A stretch of DNA of 17,681 nucleotides from Clostridium collagenovorans DSM 3089 (GTDB taxonomy: Bacteria > Bacillota > Clostridia > Clostridiales > Clostridiaceae), in contig NZ_FQXP01000019.1 in the NCBI RefSeq assembly GCF_900130005.1, forward strand, positions 1-17,681, written 5' to 3'. The translations under genes were made by a program, and so were the position numbers. The notes below the pieces were generated by a model. That model was given only the letters and a program-made list of their open reading frames with translations, made no database searches and was not told the origin of the DNA. How positions within the stretch are numbered: the first letter of the stretch is position 1; each line of letters opens with the position of its first letter. This document shows positions 8,157 through 13,959 of this stretch, piece by piece.

Positions 8157-8609
8157 ATGAAAAAGGCACTATCGCTAGTAGCGGCAGCAGTATTATCATT
8201 ATCGGTTTTAACAGGTTGTGGGGGTTCATCTTATAAAGATGGAAACTACAAGGTAGCATATGACAAAGAGGATTCAAAGGGCTGGACAGCTTTTGTAGAA
8301 GTAGAAGTTAAAGACGGAAAAATAGCTAATACAGTATTTGACTACAAAAACGCAGAGGGACAATTTAAGTCTAAGGATGAAGCATACAACGAGAAAATGA
8401 AGAGTGTATCAGGAATTGGACCAGATGAATTCACAGTTAAATATGCTGAGCAATTAACTAAAAACCAAAATCTTGAGAAAGTTGACGTAGTTACTGGGGC
8501 AACATCATCTAAAGATGATTTCGAAGCTTTAGCAAAAGAAGCTTTAAAATTAGCAAAAGACGGTAAGACTACAGAAGCTACAGTAGCAGCACCTGAAAAA
8601 GCTAAATAA
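8157..8609 (+). CDS. FMN-binding domain lipoprotein
   Basis: A 150-residue secreted lipoprotein. The signal peptide MKKALSLVAAAVLSLSVLTG ends in the lipobox VLTGC, with C21 the lipidated residue. The mature part is one FMN_bind domain with the motif DVVTGATSS (110-118). In this family the threonine of GAT (T116) is the residue to which ApbE/Ftp-type transferases attach FMN covalently. Such surface flavolipoproteins act in extracellular electron transfer or extracytosolic redox chemistry. The last 20 residues are Ala/Lys-rich. AGGAGGA lies 6 nt before the ATG, and the gene has its own promoter and terminator, so it is monocistronic. The partner reductase is not in this window. Covalent flavinylation is inferred from the motif. 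Confidence 0.88.
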   Translation: MKKALSLVAAAVLSLSVLTGCGGSSYKDGNYKVAYDKEDSKGWTAFVEVEVKDGKIANTVFDYKNAEGQFKSKDEAYNEKMKSVSGIGPDEFTVKYAEQLTKNQNLEKVDVVTGATSSKDDFEALAKEALKLAKDGKTTEATVAAPEKAK

Positions 8610-8623
8610 GATAGTTTATTATT

Positions 8624-8651
8624 AGAGATATCGAAAGATATCTCTTTTTTT
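8624..8651 (+). terminator. Intrinsic terminator of the lipoprotein gene
   Basis: A perfect 9-bp stem AGAGATATC/GATATCTCT closed by a GAAA tetraloop (8633-8636) and followed by a run of seven T, 15 nt after the stop codon. Confidence 0.93.
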
Positions 8652-8868
8652 ATGTTTTAGAATCAGAGAGCTTTATAAATAATTCTAGCGATTTCTTGAA
8701 TATTGTTGCTCTTTGATTGAATTATATGACTAAGTTTAATGGCATTGCAACCTAATATATATCTTGTTATCTTGAAGTGTTTGCTGACTAGAATACTTTA
8801 AAACTTATAAAGATAAAACCTGTTAGTACACGCTAATATATTTCAGATAATAAGTAAAACAGATGAAT

Positions 8869-8899
8869 TTTCATTAAGAACAATTAGGTTCTAATGAAA
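8869..8899 (+). repeat. Inverted repeat, 12 bp with one bulge
   Basis: TTTCATTAAGAAC (8869-8881) pairs with GTTCTAATGAAA (8888-8899), with a single bulged A and a 6-nt loop. No T tract follows on either strand, so it is not a standard terminator. It lies about 36 nt before the putative -35 of the next gene and could be an operator or a transcript end. Confidence 0.4.
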
Positions 8900-8934
8900 T
8901 AAGAATATGTTGAAAATGTATGAGCTTTTAACTG

Positions 8935-8964
8935 TTGGAAAAATATAGATACGTATGATATAGT
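8935..8964 (+). promoter_or_regulatory. Possible promoter of the 2H phosphoesterase gene
   Basis: TTGGAA (8935-8940), an 18-nt spacer, and TATAGT (8959-8964), about 60 nt upstream of the start codon. Confidence 0.4.
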
Positions 8965-9024
8965 TAAATAAAAAAAAGCAAATCATAATTATAATTATCT
9001 GAAAAGTTAGAAGGGGATAGTAGA

Positions 9025-9561
9025 ATGCAGTACGCAATAGAACTTTATTATGATAAAAGTACAGAGCAAAAAATATTTAATTTGGCACAGAGAATTGCTG
9101 ATGAAAAATTAAGTACAAAATTTTTTGAGTGGAAAACACGTCCTCATGTAACATTGGCATGCTTTAATAATATTGACGAAGCGAAATGTATAGACATATT
9201 AAAAGGTTTTGCAACTAAATATAAGAGACTACCAATATGTATTGATTCCGTTGGAATGTTTAATGATACAAAAACAATATTTGTTTCACCAACTATGAAT
9301 AAGGAGATGTATCAATTACAAAGTGAATTACATGATTGTATGAAAGAGTTTGATATAAGTGGTTGGGAGTGGTATTCTCCAAACTCTTGGGTTCCACATT
9401 GTACAATTGCACTTACTGGTGAAGATGATGAAGAGGTTTTTTATAAGGCGAGCAATTTGATATTACATGAGTTCAAAAAAATGTGTGGAGAGTTTGTAGC
9501 TGTTGGTTTGGTTAAAATTTCATTTCCAGTAAACGAAATATATACAATAGAGTTATGTTGA
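9025..9561 (+). CDS. 2'-5' RNA ligase family (2H phosphoesterase) protein
   Basis: A 178-residue protein with the paired HxT motifs that define the 2H phosphoesterase superfamily: RPHVTLA (H41, T43) and VPHCTIA (H125, T127). The spacing of about 84 residues is typical. Bacterial members (ThpR/LigT-like) act on 2',3'-cyclic phosphates or 2'-5' linkages in RNA; the physiological substrate is generally unknown. The protein is cytoplasmic, without signal peptide or membrane segment. AGAAGGGGA (9009-9017) precedes the ATG, and a strong terminator follows, so it is monocistronic. It sits between rnr and smpB, among RNA-metabolism genes, but no shared transcript supports a functional link. Confidence 0.88.
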   Translation: MQYAIELYYDKSTEQKIFNLAQRIADEKLSTKFFEWKTRPHVTLACFNNIDEAKCIDILKGFATKYKRLPICIDSVGMFNDTKTIFVSPTMNKEMYQLQSELHDCMKEFDISGWEWYSPNSWVPHCTIALTGEDDEEVFYKASNLILHEFKKMCGEFVAVGLVKISFPVNEIYTIELC

Positions 9562-9619
9562 TAAGTTATAATCTATCTATTATTACCTAGGTATAATTTA
9601 AATATTTTACGAATAAATC

Positions 9620-9646
9620 AAACCAGCAACAGTATTGCTGGTTTTT
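9620..9646 (+). terminator. Intrinsic terminator of the 2H phosphoesterase gene
   Basis: A perfect 10-bp stem AAACCAGCAA/TTGCTGGTTT with a 5-nt loop (CAGTA) runs into a T tract, about 60 nt after the stop codon. Confidence 0.92.
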
Positions 9647-9886
9647 CATCCTATAAAGTTATATTATTATTTTTGCTAAAATCAATACTATATTAAAGAC
9701 TTTCATGATTTTTAATGAGACTATACTTAAATAAGGGCATATATTAAACTTCTGTATGATAATATAATAGATCAAGATAGTAATTATTTTAAGGATAATA
9801 TGGAAATAAAAAGGTTGTTTTTTACATTCAAGGTTTATAAACCTAATATATATGAAGAATTATAAGTATATGTTTAATAATTAAAA

Positions 9887-9901
9887 TGATAACTATTATG
9901 T
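9887..9901 (+). promoter_or_regulatory. Fur-box-like sequence ahead of a short ORF
   Basis: TGATAACTATTATGT matches 12 of 15 positions of the TGATAATNATTATCA Fur-box core. It sits 13 nt before an ATG that has its own Shine-Dalgarno, which is where a repressor site would be effective. AT-rich background makes chance matches common. Confidence 0.25.
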
Positions 9902-9914
9902 TAAAGGTGAGCAA

Positions 9915-9998
9915 ATGAAAGATGTATTGATGAAGAATGCTACATATAAAGAGCAATTTGCAAATATTGACTATAAAATATGGGTATATTATAATTAA
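9915..9998 (+). pseudogene. Short ORF (27 residues), possible remnant of a decayed gene
   Basis: ATG 9915 follows AAAGGTGAG (9904-9912) and opens a 27-residue frame starting MKDVLMKNATYKEQFANIDY, ending at TAA 9996-9998. A good ribosome binding site with so short a product suggests the start of a gene that has lost its body. A second frame at 10045-10104 (MNFKYIYDLGIECELTKGN) may belong to the same remnant. No family is recognisable. It could also be a genuine small protein. Confidence 0.25.
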
Positions 9999-10183
9999 GT
10001 AAACATAATGAAACAATCAAATAATTTAGTTGATATGTTGCAAAATGAATTTTAAATATATTTATGACCTAGGTATAGAATGTGAATTAACTAAAGGGAA
10101 CTAAAGTAGTTTTAAAATTGCAAAGTATATAAGAATATATTTGAATTTGTATTACGGTTAAAAAGAAAAAGTAGGTGATATTA

Positions 10184-10654
10184 GTGGCTAAAAAGGATAA
10201 TGGAAATAGAACTCTTGCGGAAAATAGAAAGGCCTTTCATGATTATTTTATAGAAGAAACTTATGAGGCAGGTATTTCCTTAGTAGGTACAGAGGTTAAG
10301 TCTATAAGATTAGGTAAAGCAAACTTAAAGGATAGTTATGCACAAATAAAGGATGGAGAAATCTTTATATGCAATATGCATATAAGTCCTTATGAGCAAG
10401 GAAATATATTTAATAGAGACCCATTAAGAAATAGAAAATTATTAATGCATAAAAATGAAATTCTTAAATTAGATGAAGATGTATCAAGACAAGGATATAC
10501 ATTAGTACCTATAGCTTTATACTTAGTAAGAGGAAAAGTTAAAGTGAAAATAGGTTTAGCAAAGGGTAAACATAATTACGATAAGAGAGAAGCTTTAAAA
10601 GAAAAATCTGCTAAGAGGGAAATAGATAAGCAGATGAAAGAAAGATACAGATAA
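10184..10654 (+). CDS. smpB: SsrA-binding protein SmpB
   Basis: A 156-residue protein with the SmpB hallmarks: NRKAFHDYFIEETYEAGI, GTEVKSIRLGKANLKDSYA, the NMHISPYEQGN segment, and a basic C-terminal tail (KREIDKQMKERYR) that occupies the ribosomal mRNA channel in the family. It binds the tRNA-like domain of tmRNA and delivers it to stalled ribosomes. I chose GTG 10184 (protein starting MAKKDNG) because AGGTGA at 10173-10178 sits 5 nt ahead; an in-frame GTG at 10175 overlaps that Shine-Dalgarno. Its RNA partner ssrA lies about 1.4 kb downstream, and rnr lies upstream. Confidence 0.97.
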   Translation: MAKKDNGNRTLAENRKAFHDYFIEETYEAGISLVGTEVKSIRLGKANLKDSYAQIKDGEIFICNMHISPYEQGNIFNRDPLRNRKLLMHKNEILKLDEDVSRQGYTLVPIALYLVRGKVKVKIGLAKGKHNYDKREALKEKSAKREIDKQMKERYR

Positions 10655-10667
10655 AATTAGAGTATAT

Positions 10668-10707
10668 AAAGGTGGTTTTCCGACAATAAGGAAAATCACT
10701 TTTTTTA
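10668..10707 (+). terminator. Intrinsic terminator of smpB
   Basis: A 14-bp stem (10668-10681 with 10690-10703) containing two G.U pairs, with an 8-nt loop, is followed by a T-rich run. It starts 14 nt after the smpB stop codon. Confidence 0.92.
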
Positions 10708-11426
10708 TTTCTTAGGAAATAAAAAGAAATATGATGAAGTAAGAAAAAGTAATTTGGAATAAAATGTAAAATATAACCATTAAGATAAGGTAAGCTTAGA
10801 GATAGGTATATGGGTATAATAAGTTTGGCAAAGCATATGAGTTTTTTTACAATTTATAAGTAGGTAAGGAATTGTAAATATATCTTGCATTAAATAAACT
10901 TCATTCATATTTTATAGCATAAAAAATTTAATATGTAATAAATTACGATGATGTAGATTTAATATTGCCAAGTATATATTATTTTTAAAGTTCATATTTA
11001 TAGAAGATTAGTTTTTGAGATTTCTATAATTAATATATAACTATAAGAGTAGTAATAGAATATAGCATAGACTAAAAATATATTTTCTAAAATAATATTA
11101 AGGTATATGAGAAGCTTGTATAAAAAGTTCAGCAATATAAATATCAAACAAAATTTTAAAATGAAGATTTTAAAGTATAAATACTATATTAACTAATAGT
11201 TAATGAGTTAAGAAAAACTTAAGAAAAGAATAATAAGGATGTCATAGAAAATTATAGAATATATTATATAATATATATAAGTGATAAATTTAACTTGCAA
11301 AGAAAGTAAAAACTCCTACTTATAATTACTATATTAAGATAGCAAGGCACCTTAGGATAGTTAAAAGTAATAGATTTTAGTGTGAAATCTCTATTATGTG
11401 GGGAACAGAATAAGGGGGTCTATATT
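10708..11426 (+). other. Long AT-rich intergenic region
   Basis: About 700 nt with no supported gene, no strong hairpin and no clear promoter. A TATAAT at 11321-11326 has TTGCAA 20 nt upstream, which is too far for a standard promoter. The ribosome binding site AAGGGGG of the next ORF lies near 11412-11418. Confidence 0.4.
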
Positions 11427-11612
11427 ATGGAACTAAGGCATGTACATTATAAAATACTTAATAAAATAAGGAATAGTGAAGAACCTTATAGATTAGTAGA
11501 AGAGACAAATAAGGAAGACGAATTAGCACTAAGAGATTTAATAGATGAAGATTATGTGAAAAAAGAAATCTTTACTGGAAAGCTAAAAATTAATGAAGAG
11601 AAATTTGAGTAA
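11427..11612 (+). CDS. Small protein of unknown function (61 residues)
   Basis: A 61-residue, charge-rich ORF starting MELRHVHYKILNKIRNS. I chose ATG 11427 because AAGGGGG (about 11412-11418) lies 8 nt upstream; an in-frame upstream start at 11382 has no such site. The pattern HYKILNKI followed by DELALRDLIDEDYVKKEIFTGK and KINEE looks like a compact winged-helix or MarR-like half domain: a helix, a helix, then a two-stranded wing. It has no signal peptide or membrane segment. It lies between smpB and ssrA on the same strand with long spacers. I do not recognise a named family, and a DNA-binding role is only a suggestion from the pattern. Confidence 0.6.
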   Translation: MELRHVHYKILNKIRNSEEPYRLVEETNKEDELALRDLIDEDYVKKEIFTGKLKINEEKFE

Positions 11613-11939
11613 TCTAAGTTAAAAGAAAAGGTAAGTAGGAGTTTGTTTTTAAAACTTGGATTGTTAAAATACATCTTCAGAAAATAATCTTAATTATATT
11701 TAGAGTTAACATTAATTATAGAATAAATAAAAGCATTATTAAGAATCTAGAATATTAAGTTAGAACTTAGATATAGTTATAGGCAATAATCAATAAGTTT
11801 AATTTATAGATAAACTTAAATTATATTGAAGTGTTGAATAAGATTGCATACAAAGTTAATAAAAGGCTATATATTAATAAAAAAATTTCAATAAAATCCC
11901 ATAAAATCATAAAGTATGTAATACAGTAAACTGAATAAG
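11613..11939 (+). other. AT-rich intergenic region upstream of ssrA
   Basis: No gene and no strong secondary structure are visible before the ssrA promoter at 11940. Confidence 0.4.
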
Positions 11940-11968
11940 TTGACAAAGAGAAGAGAATGTAATAAAAT
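11940..11968 (+). promoter_or_regulatory. ssrA promoter
   Basis: Consensus -35 TTGACA (11940-11945), a 17-nt spacer, and TAAAAT (11963-11968). Transcription would start near 11975, giving a 5' leader of about 40 nt that RNase P would remove to produce the mature tmRNA 5' end at 12017. Confidence 0.85.
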
Positions 11969-12113
11969 TAATATACAATTTAATTAACAGCTAAACAGCT
12001 TGTTAGTTATCCTCATGGGGGCGCATATGGCTTTCGACGGGGGTAAGTTACATCTGGGAAGCGAGCCGAGGGAATTCTGGTCCCGCGTAAAAAACTAGAA
12101 ATTAAAGATAAAC

Positions 12114-12143
12114 GCAGAAAACAATTTTGCATTAGCAGCTTAG
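12114..12143 (+). other. tmRNA proteolysis tag reading frame
   Basis: Resume codon GCA at 12114-12116, then codons for ENNFALAA and stop TAG 12141-12143, followed by a second in-frame TAG. The LAA end is the standard ClpXP/ClpAP-type degron end. Confidence 0.9.
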
Positions 12144-12353
12144 TAGCTGCTCGTCCTACCCTTGAGTCCCACGGCTTGGACTAGGGCGTCATTTAGTGGG
12201 GAACCGAGTCTAACAAAGCTTTGAGTTAGAAACGGAATTTATGAAGCTACTAAATCTAGAATCCTGTTAGTAGGAGTCTAGAGGAGGGAATGTTAAAATG
12301 CTAACTGCGCTCGGAGATGCCTAGGTGGGGCTATTTTCGGACAGGGGTTCGAT

Positions 12354-12620
12354 TCATAAAAGAGTCGCCTTGGGAAGTGATTCCTAAGTGATAACTTGGC
12401 TTTATCGGTGAAACCATAACATTAAGTTGATGGCAATACCGAGTGGTATGTGAAGAAATTCAACAGCCACGTATCGACTCATAGGCTTCTAAATCTTTTA
12501 AAGACATGAAGCACTAGGATAGAAGTTTCAAACTATACTATGACTTCTATAATACGCCAAGGTTCTTATACAATAAGAACAAGATATAGTCAGTGCTATT
12601 AGAAATAATAGAACAGCATG
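12354..12620 (+). mobile_element. Group I intron in the tmRNA T-loop
   Basis: A 267-nt insert with group I hallmarks. The 5' exon ends in U (12353). CGAT (12350-12353) pairs with GTCG (12364-12367) to form P1, with a U.G wobble exactly at the splice site. P2 is an 8-bp hairpin (12369-12376 with 12381-12388). A P6-like hairpin ATACC/GGTAT is at 12436-12449. GACT (12476-12479) pairs with AGTC (12588-12591) as P7. P8 is GTTCTTA/TAAGAAC (12562-12580). AAGATATAGTC (12581-12591) is the classical S element. P9 is CTATT/AATAG (12596-12611). The last base is G (12620), the omega-G. No ORF is inside, so there is no homing endonuclease; it would be a mini-intron that self-splices or needs a host factor. 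Confidence 0.93.
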
Positions 12621-12640
12621 TCCCCTCGCCTCCACCATGA

Positions 12641-12679
12641 AACCCTCGACAATACAGATTGTGTTGTCGGGGGTTTTTT
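12641..12679 (+). terminator. Intrinsic terminator of ssrA
   Basis: A 12-bp stem AACCCTCGACAA (12641-12652) with TTGTCGGGGGTT (12664-12675), including one T.G pair, followed by a T tract to 12679. It starts 4 nt after the tmRNA CCA end. The R-M island begins just beyond it. Confidence 0.94.
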
Positions 12680-12692
12680 ATTACACATAACA

Positions 12693-12704
12693 GAACAAAT
12701 GTTC
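12693..12704 (+). promoter_or_regulatory. LexA/DinR-type SOS box candidate
   Basis: GAACAAATGTTC fits the Gram-positive LexA core GAACRNRYGTTC at every position; the flanking C/G of the longer consensus are A and C here. It is about 20 nt upstream of the putative -35 of the R-M operon. Control of that operon by LexA is inference. Confidence 0.4.
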
Positions 12705-12710
12705 CTAAAA

Positions 12711-12734
12711 TTGAAAAACGATATTGTTTTTCAA
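12711..12734 (+). promoter_or_regulatory. Perfect 9-bp inverted repeat, probable operator of the R-M operon
   Basis: TTGAAAAAC (12711-12719) and GTTTTTCAA (12726-12734) are separated by 6 nt. The repeat overlaps the putative -35 and lies 40 nt before the TTG start of the small regulator. There is no T tract, so it is unlikely to be a terminator. It is a natural operator for the ribbon-helix-helix protein encoded next. Confidence 0.55.
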
Positions 12735-12752
12735 ACTACAAAATGATAATAT
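12724..12752 (+). promoter_or_regulatory. Possible promoter of the R-M operon
   Basis: TTGTTT (12724-12729), a 17-nt spacer, and TAATAT (12747-12752); an overlapping GATAAT at 12745-12750 is an alternative -10. It is followed by AGGAGG at 12760-12765. Confidence 0.4.
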
Positions 12753-12773
12753 GTTATGTAGGAGGCGATATTA

Positions 12774-12959
12774 TTGTCGAAAGGTGGCAAACGTAATAAT
12801 AGTGGAAGAAAAAAGATAGGTACAGTTATTAATGTAAGAGTAGAAGATGATATAGTTTATAGAATTGATAAGGAATTTGAAGGGAAAAGTAGAGCGGAAA
12901 AAATAAGGGCTTGTTTAAAGAAAGGATTGGATACTACCTATGGAAAGAATAAAGTATAA
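12774..12959 (+). CDS. Small probable ribbon-helix-helix regulator of the R-M operon
   Basis: A 61-residue basic protein starting at TTG 12774. The strong AGGAGG at 12760-12765, 8 nt upstream, fixes this unusual start. The N-terminus SKGGKRNNSGRKK is the basic Gly/Arg-rich prefix common on small mobile-element DNA-binding proteins. The segment TVINVRVEDDIVYRIDKEFE then GKSRAEKIRACLKKGLD fits a strand followed by two helices, as in CopG/Arc-type RHH repressors. Its 3' end overlaps the first methyltransferase gene by 20 nt, so the two are translationally coupled. It most likely acts as a controller of the R-M operon, with the inverted repeat at 12711-12734 as its operator. The RHH assignment is by pattern only. 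Confidence 0.65.
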   Translation: MSKGGKRNNSGRKKIGTVINVRVEDDIVYRIDKEFEGKSRAEKIRACLKKGLDTTYGKNKV

Positions 12960-13956
12960 AAATAGGCATTTAAAAACAGTAAGTTTATTTGCAGGAGCTG
13001 GTGGATTGGATTTAGGATTTTTGAATGCAGGATTTGATATTATATGGGCAAATGATGTTGATAAATATGCATATGAGTCGTATAGACATAATATATCTGA
13101 CCATATTGTATTAGGGGATATAAATCAGTTATTGGATGACATACCTTCTCATGAAGTTTTGATTGGAGGGTTTCCTTGCCAACCGTTTAGTATGATGGGG
13201 CAACAATTAGGTTTTGAAGATGAAAGAGGAACATTATTTTTTACTATAGAACAAATAGTTAGAAAACATAGACCTAAAGTTATTGTTTTAGAAAATGTAA
13301 AAAATTTAGAAACACATAATGGAGGAGAAACTTTTGCTAGAATGCAAAGAATTCTTAGAGATGAATTATTAGATGATAATGGATTAGGCTACAGTGTTTT
13401 TTACCAAGTATTAAATAGTGCGGATTTTGGAATACCACAAACTAGGAGAAGAGTATTTGTTGTTGCTTTTGACAGAGGATATTTTAATAATATAAATTTT
13501 GAATTTCCACAACCAATAGAACTACAACAAGATTTACGAGATATATTAGATGGTAATGTAGATAAAAAATATTTTTTAAGTGAAAAAATATTACCAACAA
13601 TATTATCACATGGAACTGGTAATTACTATTCTAAATCAGAAATAGACTTAAGAATTGCAAGACCTTTATGTGCAACAATGCATAAAATGCATAGAGCTTC
13701 GCAGGATAATTATGTTACAGATATTGAGAATAGAAGAAGATTTGAAGATACAGAAGAAAAAAGAATATCTAATGTTAGAAGACTAACACCTAATGAATGT
13801 AAAAAGTTACAAGGTTTCCCAAGTGAGTGGGAAATAAATGTATCTGACACTCAAGCATATAGGCAGTTCGGAAATGCTGTTACTGTTGATGTAGCGTATA
13901 ATGTTGCTATGCAAATTGTTAGAGCTTTAAATATTACACTAGAAATTGAGGGATAA
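12940..13956 (+). CDS. DNA (cytosine-5) methyltransferase 1
   Basis: A 338-residue C5 cytosine methyltransferase using S-adenosylmethionine. Motif I is SLFAGAGGLDLGF (15-27); motif IV GGFPCQPFS carries the catalytic nucleophile C80; motif VI is ENV (118-120); motif VIII is QTRRRVF; a target-recognition region follows at roughly 185-270. Motif IX is RRLTPNECKKLQGFP, and motif X is the QFGNAV segment near the C-terminus. All expected motifs are intact. Its start lies inside the upstream regulator gene (20-nt overlap). The only visible Shine-Dalgarno (AAAGGA near 12921-12926) is about 13 nt away, so coupling probably matters. The second methyltransferase starts 3 nt after its stop. The recognition sequence cannot be read from the protein. 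Confidence 0.95.
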   Translation: MERIKYKNRHLKTVSLFAGAGGLDLGFLNAGFDIIWANDVDKYAYESYRHNISDHIVLGDINQLLDDIPSHEVLIGGFPCQPFSMMGQQLGFEDERGTLFFTIEQIVRKHRPKVIVLENVKNLETHNGGETFARMQRILRDELLDDNGLGYSVFYQVLNSADFGIPQTRRRVFVVAFDRGYFNNINFEFPQPIELQQDLRDILDGNVDKKYFLSEKILPTILSHGTGNYYSKSEIDLRIARPLCATMHKMHRASQDNYVTDIENRRRFEDTEEKRISNVRRLTPNECKKLQGFPSEWEINVSDTQAYRQFGNAVTVDVAYNVAMQIVRALNITLEIEG

Positions 13957-13959
13957 AAT

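Larger units (their letters stand above)
8652..9024 (+). other. Intergenic region upstream of the 2H phosphoesterase gene
   Basis: No ORF is supported. It holds an imperfect long hairpin at 8869-8899, a possible promoter at 8935-8964 and the ribosome binding site AGAAGGGGA (9009-9017). Confidence 0.5.
9647..10183 (+). other. Intergenic region upstream of smpB, with a possible gene remnant
   Basis: AT-rich and without a substantial gene. It contains a Fur-box-like site (9887-9901) just before a short ORF with a good ribosome binding site (9915-9998), then a second short protein-like frame at 10045-10104. Together these could be the debris of one decayed gene. No convincing smpB promoter could be picked out. 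Confidence 0.4.
12017..12637 (+). ncRNA. ssrA: Transfer-messenger RNA, interrupted by a group I intron
   Basis: The 5' tRNA-like part starts GGGGGCG and pairs with CGCCTCC before ACCA at 12634-12637. The conserved TTTCGACGGGGG follows the acceptor strand. The tag frame starts at GCA 12114 and encodes AENNFALAA, ending in tandem TAG stops (12141-12146). Pseudoknot-rich sequence follows. The T-arm begins normally (AGGGG, then TTCGAT up to 12353) but resumes only at 12621 (TCCCCT), leaving a 267-nt insert in the T-loop. Removal gives a 354-nt RNA, the usual tmRNA size, with a perfect AGGGG/CCCCT T-stem and loop TTCGATT. The 3' exon is only 17 nt. tmRNA with SmpB rescues stalled ribosomes and tags the nascent chain for proteolysis. 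Confidence 0.97.

Noticed and set aside
9580..10080. Repeated CCTAGGTATA at about 9587 and 10068
   Set aside because: Only a 10-nt match in AT-rich intergenic DNA, with no inverted repeats or duplicated flanks to suggest an element.
12354..12620. tmRNA insert as a pseudogene-causing insertion or a permuted (two-piece) tmRNA
   Set aside because: The exons join perfectly into a T-arm, the order is not permuted, and the insert carries group I core elements.
12017..12637. A tmRNA 3'-end direct repeat (attachment site) downstream
   Set aside because: No second copy of the ssrA 3' end was seen up to 17681, and no integrase gene is present.
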